From Telmatactis stephensoni (lineage: Eukaryota; Cnidaria; Anthozoa; Actiniaria; Isophelliidae): a DNA stretch of 64,000 bases. The notes below the pieces were generated by a model. It was not told the origin of the DNA. It did no database searches and worked only from the letters and a program-made list of their open reading frames with translations. The position numbers and the translations under genes are program-made. Position 1 is the first letter of the stretch, and each line of letters starts with the position of its first letter. This document shows, one piece after another, positions 12,589-64,000 of the stretch. Location of the stretch: the NCBI GenBank assembly GCA_029948255.1, contig JALIZF010001730.1, positions 434,001 through 498,000 of the forward strand. Reading direction: 5' to 3'.

Positions 12589-13671
12589 AACTAATTACAA
12601 TGCTAAAGTTCTTAAAATAACTAAATAAAAACATCGTAACTACATCTATACATACAAAATGAAACCTAACACTACAAAATGAAACTAAAGAAGGTCGATG
12701 CAAGATGGCCGTTGGCTCAGTGAGCTCATCCGCCCTTTGACAGGTCTTGTTTTTATTCCTCCTGGGTGTCATGCCACCCTCCTAACCCAGCCAAGAAGCT
12801 GGATGGGAAGCCAGTTTAGAGACGCTGACCAGCCGTCCATGTGGCAGGTAGTACTGGGTTACATGTTACCAGTAGCAGGCACCAACCTGACCTGACATAC
12901 CACGAACCCCCTCCCTCCCCACAAATAGCCGCTTAGCTTATGATACTAGTACTTTCCCCTAAGAAAGTACAGTCATATGCATTTTTCTCTAAATGAACCT
13001 TTGGTGAATGCTTGTGAATTATAGTTGTATAAATTGCAGAGTTTCGTAAGTTATGAATTTTTGAAGCTAGATATTCCAGTGGAATTTTTATAAAGAAAGT
13101 ATGTGTTTAACATGATAACGAGGCTCGCCGTGCCGACCACCGTACATTTCTTTGTAAAAATGCTTAGTTTTAAAAATTCATATCTTTGTCAGTTTAAGAG
13201 CAATCTCCCCGAAACTTTGCAATTTTACTAATATCGATGTAAATAATTTGATAGTGAATTCCTTTTTCCGCTAAATCAAATAATTTATAATGTCACGCTT
13301 GCGTGATATGGGTCGAATGTTCAAACACCGTATCAATTCGAACCAGCAGTTCCAAACTGATTTATTTCGATGTCGAACTTTAATTGTACCGTTCTAGATA
13401 AACCGACTTTTACACGGCTGGCTTTTGTATGCTGAAGCTCCCAGGTATAATTCTAAATCGACCAGCAGAGTCAAACTTATTTAGATGAAGAGCTTTCCTT
13501 GTACGTCGTTCCTTATATTTCACTGCAAATCGATCTGAACTTTATAGAATGCCGTTCACTTATATATTTTGTGTTATGCACAGTTAATTGGTTTTATTTG
13601 TGTTCAGTATGTTTACTGATTACCTGTCGCGTGTATTCCAGCGACTAAATACTGAGAGTTTAGGTACTATA

Positions 13672-13908
13672 AGGGGGTGTTTTATACATTTACTGCATTC
13701 TGTTTAGTAGAATGATCCTAGTACCCGAAGTGAAGACACAAATTTCCATGTAAACAGAATGCAGTGAATGTATAGCAGGTAGGATGATTCATCTACTAGG
13801 ATGATCCTAGTGCCATGTAAATACCCCCTATATGTGTATAGCAGGTAGGATGATTCGCCTGCTAGGATGATCCTAGTGCTAGGATGATTCCTAGTGTCAT
13901 GTAAACAG
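13672..13908. mobile_element. Palindromic MITE, ctaggatgatcctag family, copy 2
   Basis: Same motifs as the copy at 12369, with an extra internal partial end (ccatgtaaataccccc), suggesting one copy inserted into or recombined with another. The left end lacks the atgg-ctagg part. Confidence 0.75.
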
Positions 13909-15390
13909 CTCACTAAGTACGTTGAAAGACCAAAAATGCACACGTAACTATGAAAAGCAGTAAAAGCTAACAACCAAAACAACAGCCAACAAGACAACCG
14001 ACTTGTTGAAAAGATTGTCATTCCTTGGCAATATTTATAATGATTTAAATAGAATCATAGGCCAGTAGAATTGTTTTTCTTCTCGGCTATATGAACACAT
14101 ACCTTCAGAAGACGTTTCAGCCTAATATCCTTATGTACCTTCGCTTCAGCAATCCCGAATTATTAAACAACGAGTGTGCTAAGGTTTATAGACGACCACA
14201 TGCATTGTCCAGAAGGTTTGTCGTTTTTCTTTACGTGCCCTCGCTTCCACAATAATACAGTTATATGCTTACATCAGTAATGATGTGTTCATATTCTCAC
14301 CAAACAAAATTTATAGTGCCAAACTCGACCTAATTTATGGAGCCAAACTTCGACTACGTGGAACTTGCCGAGAGCCTAGAGCATTTTATTTGTCACGCAA
14401 ACAATTACCATTTTGTCGCGTGACGTGTCAAGGTGAACTCGTGGATACAACCGGCCTAATAATGGAGCTGCGCCGACTGCCAAAAAATCCATGGATTTAG
14501 AATCCAGTACACCGTAGATGACAAAAAATGTTTAATTACACTGATATTTCGGCAAGCCAGAACTTGCCTTCTTGCTGAAATATTGACTTTTGATCAAACT
14601 GATCTGATGATATTTTTAATTTTGGTGATTTGACTTCATAACAGCTTTTAAAACATACTTCCACAATGTATATTCTGTTCACCAACCAAACTAAAGTAGA
14701 TTTTCAATTTCTCATGCATGATAGCAGTCATCCTGGGTTGCATGTGATGTCACGGCAGCCATCTTGGATGAACTTCAACAAAAGATTTCTCATTAGCATC
14801 CCTCGTTTGTTCATCCAACATGGCTACCGCTCTATTGCCTTCTGAATTCCCAAAGGAATGGATGAAACCCAGCAATTTCAGTCTTAGAGAAACTTTAACT
14901 TTGTATGATCCACGAGCTAACCGAAAAGAACAGAATATGGTCGGAGAAATACACCCCAAAACGATAAAATTACTTTGCTTTTTCTGTTTCAACCTCTGAA
15001 AAAGCTAACAAAATTAATATTAACAACAAACGATCAAAACAACAACGGTCTAATTGAGAGATTAGTGTAATCAGTTTAATATCCACGAAAATGCGCCAAA
15101 TAGGTTATTATGCATACTGAGTTTGATTAGGCCAAAGCAATTATTTCCTCAATAATTTCTCACTCATGAATCTAGCACCACCGAGAGGTGGACCTGGGAC
15201 TTTTTTCCGTTTCTTTTTCAAAACATCCAATCTGCAATTTGATTCACTTGCACTAATGTAACTTCTATCGCAAATTTATGGCGTAAAGTCAATCAACAAG
15301 GTGCATGGGCTTCATGTAATTCTCAATAGAGAAGCAAGGGCAACAGCAGAATATACGCTATAAAACGACGTTTTTACTTACAAACACGAA

Positions 15391-15541
15391 TAGAGCAGAT
15401 TTCGTATGAGTGTGAAACGGACCGCGCCGTGCCGTAGCCGTGTCAGCGCCATGATCTCTATAAAAACATTCGAAATTTCTGCCGTAACCGTGCCGTGACC
15501 GTGCGGTGCCGTTTTCACAGTCATACGAAATTTACTCTAAT
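15391..15541. mobile_element. Roughly 150-bp MITE, cgtatgagtgtgaaacgg family
   Basis: Inverted ends tagagcagatttcgtatgag and the corresponding tcatacgaaatttactcta enclose GC-rich repeats of the form ccgtgccgt and a central tataaaaacattcgaaattt. At least five more copies occur in this window (41984, 42119, 43115, 49243 and 61256). Confidence 0.85.
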
Positions 15542-16482
15542 TGTTCGTGAATCTGAAACGTACCGGTTGTCATTTAGCACCCCCCATCCCCTCCCTTCCA
15601 AGAAAACATTGCTAGCTGAAAACCACGGATGGCAGCGTTGAAAGTCCAAATAATTGACGTTTCATACCTACAATTCCAAATCCTCTTCATGTGGTAAAGC
15701 TTTATTTGTTAGAGCTAGTTCAGTTTCACTATAGCCTGCCACGCAAGTCTTTGGTTTACAACGGGGGAGACCATTCCTGTGATCAAACTGTACTCCTAAA
15801 TAAATATATATTTTTGTCGATAGAAAGAAAGCCGATAAAAAAGCAATTTGAAAAGCCGCAGATCGCGCCGAAACGCCATCACTGAGGTGAGATGATCTAA
15901 TAAGGGTACAAATTAAATTAATTTTACTCCGACGAAGGGCCATGCAAGACTCGAACTCGTCAGTAAGTTATCTCCCTTTTTATACACGGTGTCGGTGTTA
16001 TCCCTTGTCAAATTAAAAATGACGCAAAGACATCTGTGCTGCAATTTATTCACATAAGTGCTTTATTCTCCTTATTCTAGAATATTTGACGTATAATGCC
16101 CGCGAGCTAATTGCACTTGGCTAGCAATGCCAGAGAACAGAGGATCGGTTCGCACTTAAGCAATATAAAAACGCATGCATGTCTCTGTACTGTGATACAA
16201 ACACGCTGGGAGGTGTAGACGGAGCACAAGAAAAGGCAAGCTTAGGAACGCTTTGCTTATGTCTCTCTTTTCGAGCTGTACATCTTCAAATGTGTTTTAT
16301 TACGGTACAAAGAGAAACATTAGGCTACACAAAAAAGAGGACCAATTCTTGAACCGTTCTGGTCAACACCGTGCATACATACAGCAGGACTGGTTCGTTC
16401 GTTACGTCAATTTGAAAGCTACATGTGTTTATATCAGAGGACATAGGCATGCATGGCGCGCGTCGAAAAATATTTTACAAGA

Positions 16483-16674
16483 GCAATATAAAACGATCTT
16501 TTATGTCTTTGTATTGTGATATAAGCACTCTGGAATCGAAGATGTAGAGCACTCAAAAAGCAAGAGAGATTCTCGGCTATGCGCCTCGTGCTGGCTAAGC
16601 TTGCTTTTCTTGTGCTCTACATCTTCCAGAGTAGTTTCACAGTAGAGAGACGTGTGCACGTTTTATTATGCTGC
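16483..16674. mobile_element. Foldback element abutting the channel stop codon
   Basis: The left arm (caatataaaacg, later ctctggaatcgaagatgtagagca) pairs with the right arm (tgctctacatcttccagag, cgttttattatg). It ends within a few bases of the stop codon of the channel gene at 16675, so it would form its 3' untranslated region, and it carries AATAAA on the minus strand at 16662-16667. Related sequence occurs at 16150-16270 and 59518-59605. Confidence 0.65.
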
Positions 16675-63334
<46,660 letters not shown>

Positions 63335-64000
63335 CTACAAATAATTTAAATGTGGCTATTTAATGTTTGGCTAGGAGTGTACTACACAAATACAGTCCAA
63401 ATATCTCTCCGCCCTTACTGAAGTCGGCATGAGTGAGTCCTGTACTAGTGAGTCCTGTACTAGCCAATTGCAATGCCTTGATTTCAGTTCATACTATCAT
63501 GTATTGACAAAGAAAGCAGGTCTAGTTGCTAATTAAACAATATATGATTAACATGATAACAACGTTTTTAAACAACAAGTGTAACGAGAACGAGGCTTTG
63601 GCTAGTACAGGACTCACTCAACTGTATTTCTGGAAACGGCCATTAGCCGACTTCCGAGATACACTTCACTTGCTACATGCAAAAGAATCAAGACGAGGCT
63701 ATGCTTATAGCGCAGTCATTCGTGACAAAACAAAAGTTTTAGCATGTAGCCTCATTCTAGATCCTTTTGTAGCTAATTGCACAAACATTGAGCCTTTCAA
63801 AGTATAGAAGCTGAGACCGAAAGGAACACTGGGTAATTTGTTTATTAGATGATTTTAAAGAAAGGCGTGGACGTGAACGTTTCCAACAGTGACCGAGATA
63901 AATTCTTGGTATTTCCAACACGATTATGTAGCGAATTCACAGATAAAACATATGAATAACCATATATTACATAAATTTTTATATATTACTAGTCTACCCA
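63335..64000. other. Right edge, no exon identified
   Basis: No module could be recognised, although the first LamG exon enters in phase 1 and requires an upstream exon. An inverted pair is visible: gtcctgtactagccaa at about 63450 and ttggctagtacaggac at about 63598. Confidence 0.5.

Larger units (their letters stand above)
11267..16482. other. Gene-free repeat-rich stretch
   Basis: No exon or gene could be supported on either strand. Contents: a (TTG)n tract at 11416-11536, two copies of the ctaggatgatcctag foldback family (12369-12588 and 13672-13908), a direct-repeat copy at 12895-13020 that recurs at 35765-35893, a segment at 14733-14830 that recurs inverted at 28965-29060, and a roughly 150-base MITE at 15391-15541. 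Confidence 0.65.

Overview
The window looks like nuclear DNA of an anthozoan cnidarian, most likely a stony coral; species not determined. The grounds are intron-rich genes with GT-AG introns, AT-rich intergenic DNA full of small foldback (MITE-like) elements, tRNA-derived SINE-like repeats and microsatellites, intronless class A GPCRs, and extracellular mosaic proteins built from LamG, pentraxin-like, TLDc, discoidin, MAM, SEA and FN3 modules. There are no bacterial operons and no CRISPR.

Layout, left to right. 34-2244 (+): last four exons of a gene ending in a LamG domain and a C-type-lectin half-domain. 3709-8703 (-): two intronless paralogous rhodopsin-family GPCR genes. 10246-11266 (-): a two-exon, single-pass LicD/fukutin-like protein. 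11.3-16.5 kb: no convincing gene, only MITEs and simple repeats. 16675-63334 (-): one chain of 46 exons in compatible phase, entering from beyond the right edge and ending at a stop at 16675. A separate intronless 7-TM gene (20510-21391, -) sits in one of its introns.

The 46-exon chain is the main discovery. In protein order it encodes LamG, a linker, a fibrinogen-like domain, pentraxin-like, half a LamG, TLDc, two F5/8C (discoidin) domains, LamG, MAM, half a TLDc, two pentraxin-like domains, a second TLDc half, an EGF-like exon, LamG, SEA and nine FN3 domains. It then runs into an ionotropic-glutamate-receptor-like channel: S1 lobe, M1, a pore with the potassium-channel signature TTVGYGD, M2, S2 lobe, M4 and a cytoplasmic coiled coil. 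The filter is split by an intron inside its first glycine codon. About 3,750 codons are visible. An iGluR-type channel with a K+ filter behind a giant adhesive ectodomain, with a SEA cleavage-type motif and a dibasic site between them, is not an architecture I recognise.

Caveats: exon joins are inferred from splice motifs, reading phase and domain homology, not transcripts. Nearly all module borders are phase 1, so phase alone cannot exclude that the mosaic part and the channel part are separate genes. Four reading-frame breaks lie in the 41.7-46.8 kb modules (assembly error or decay).
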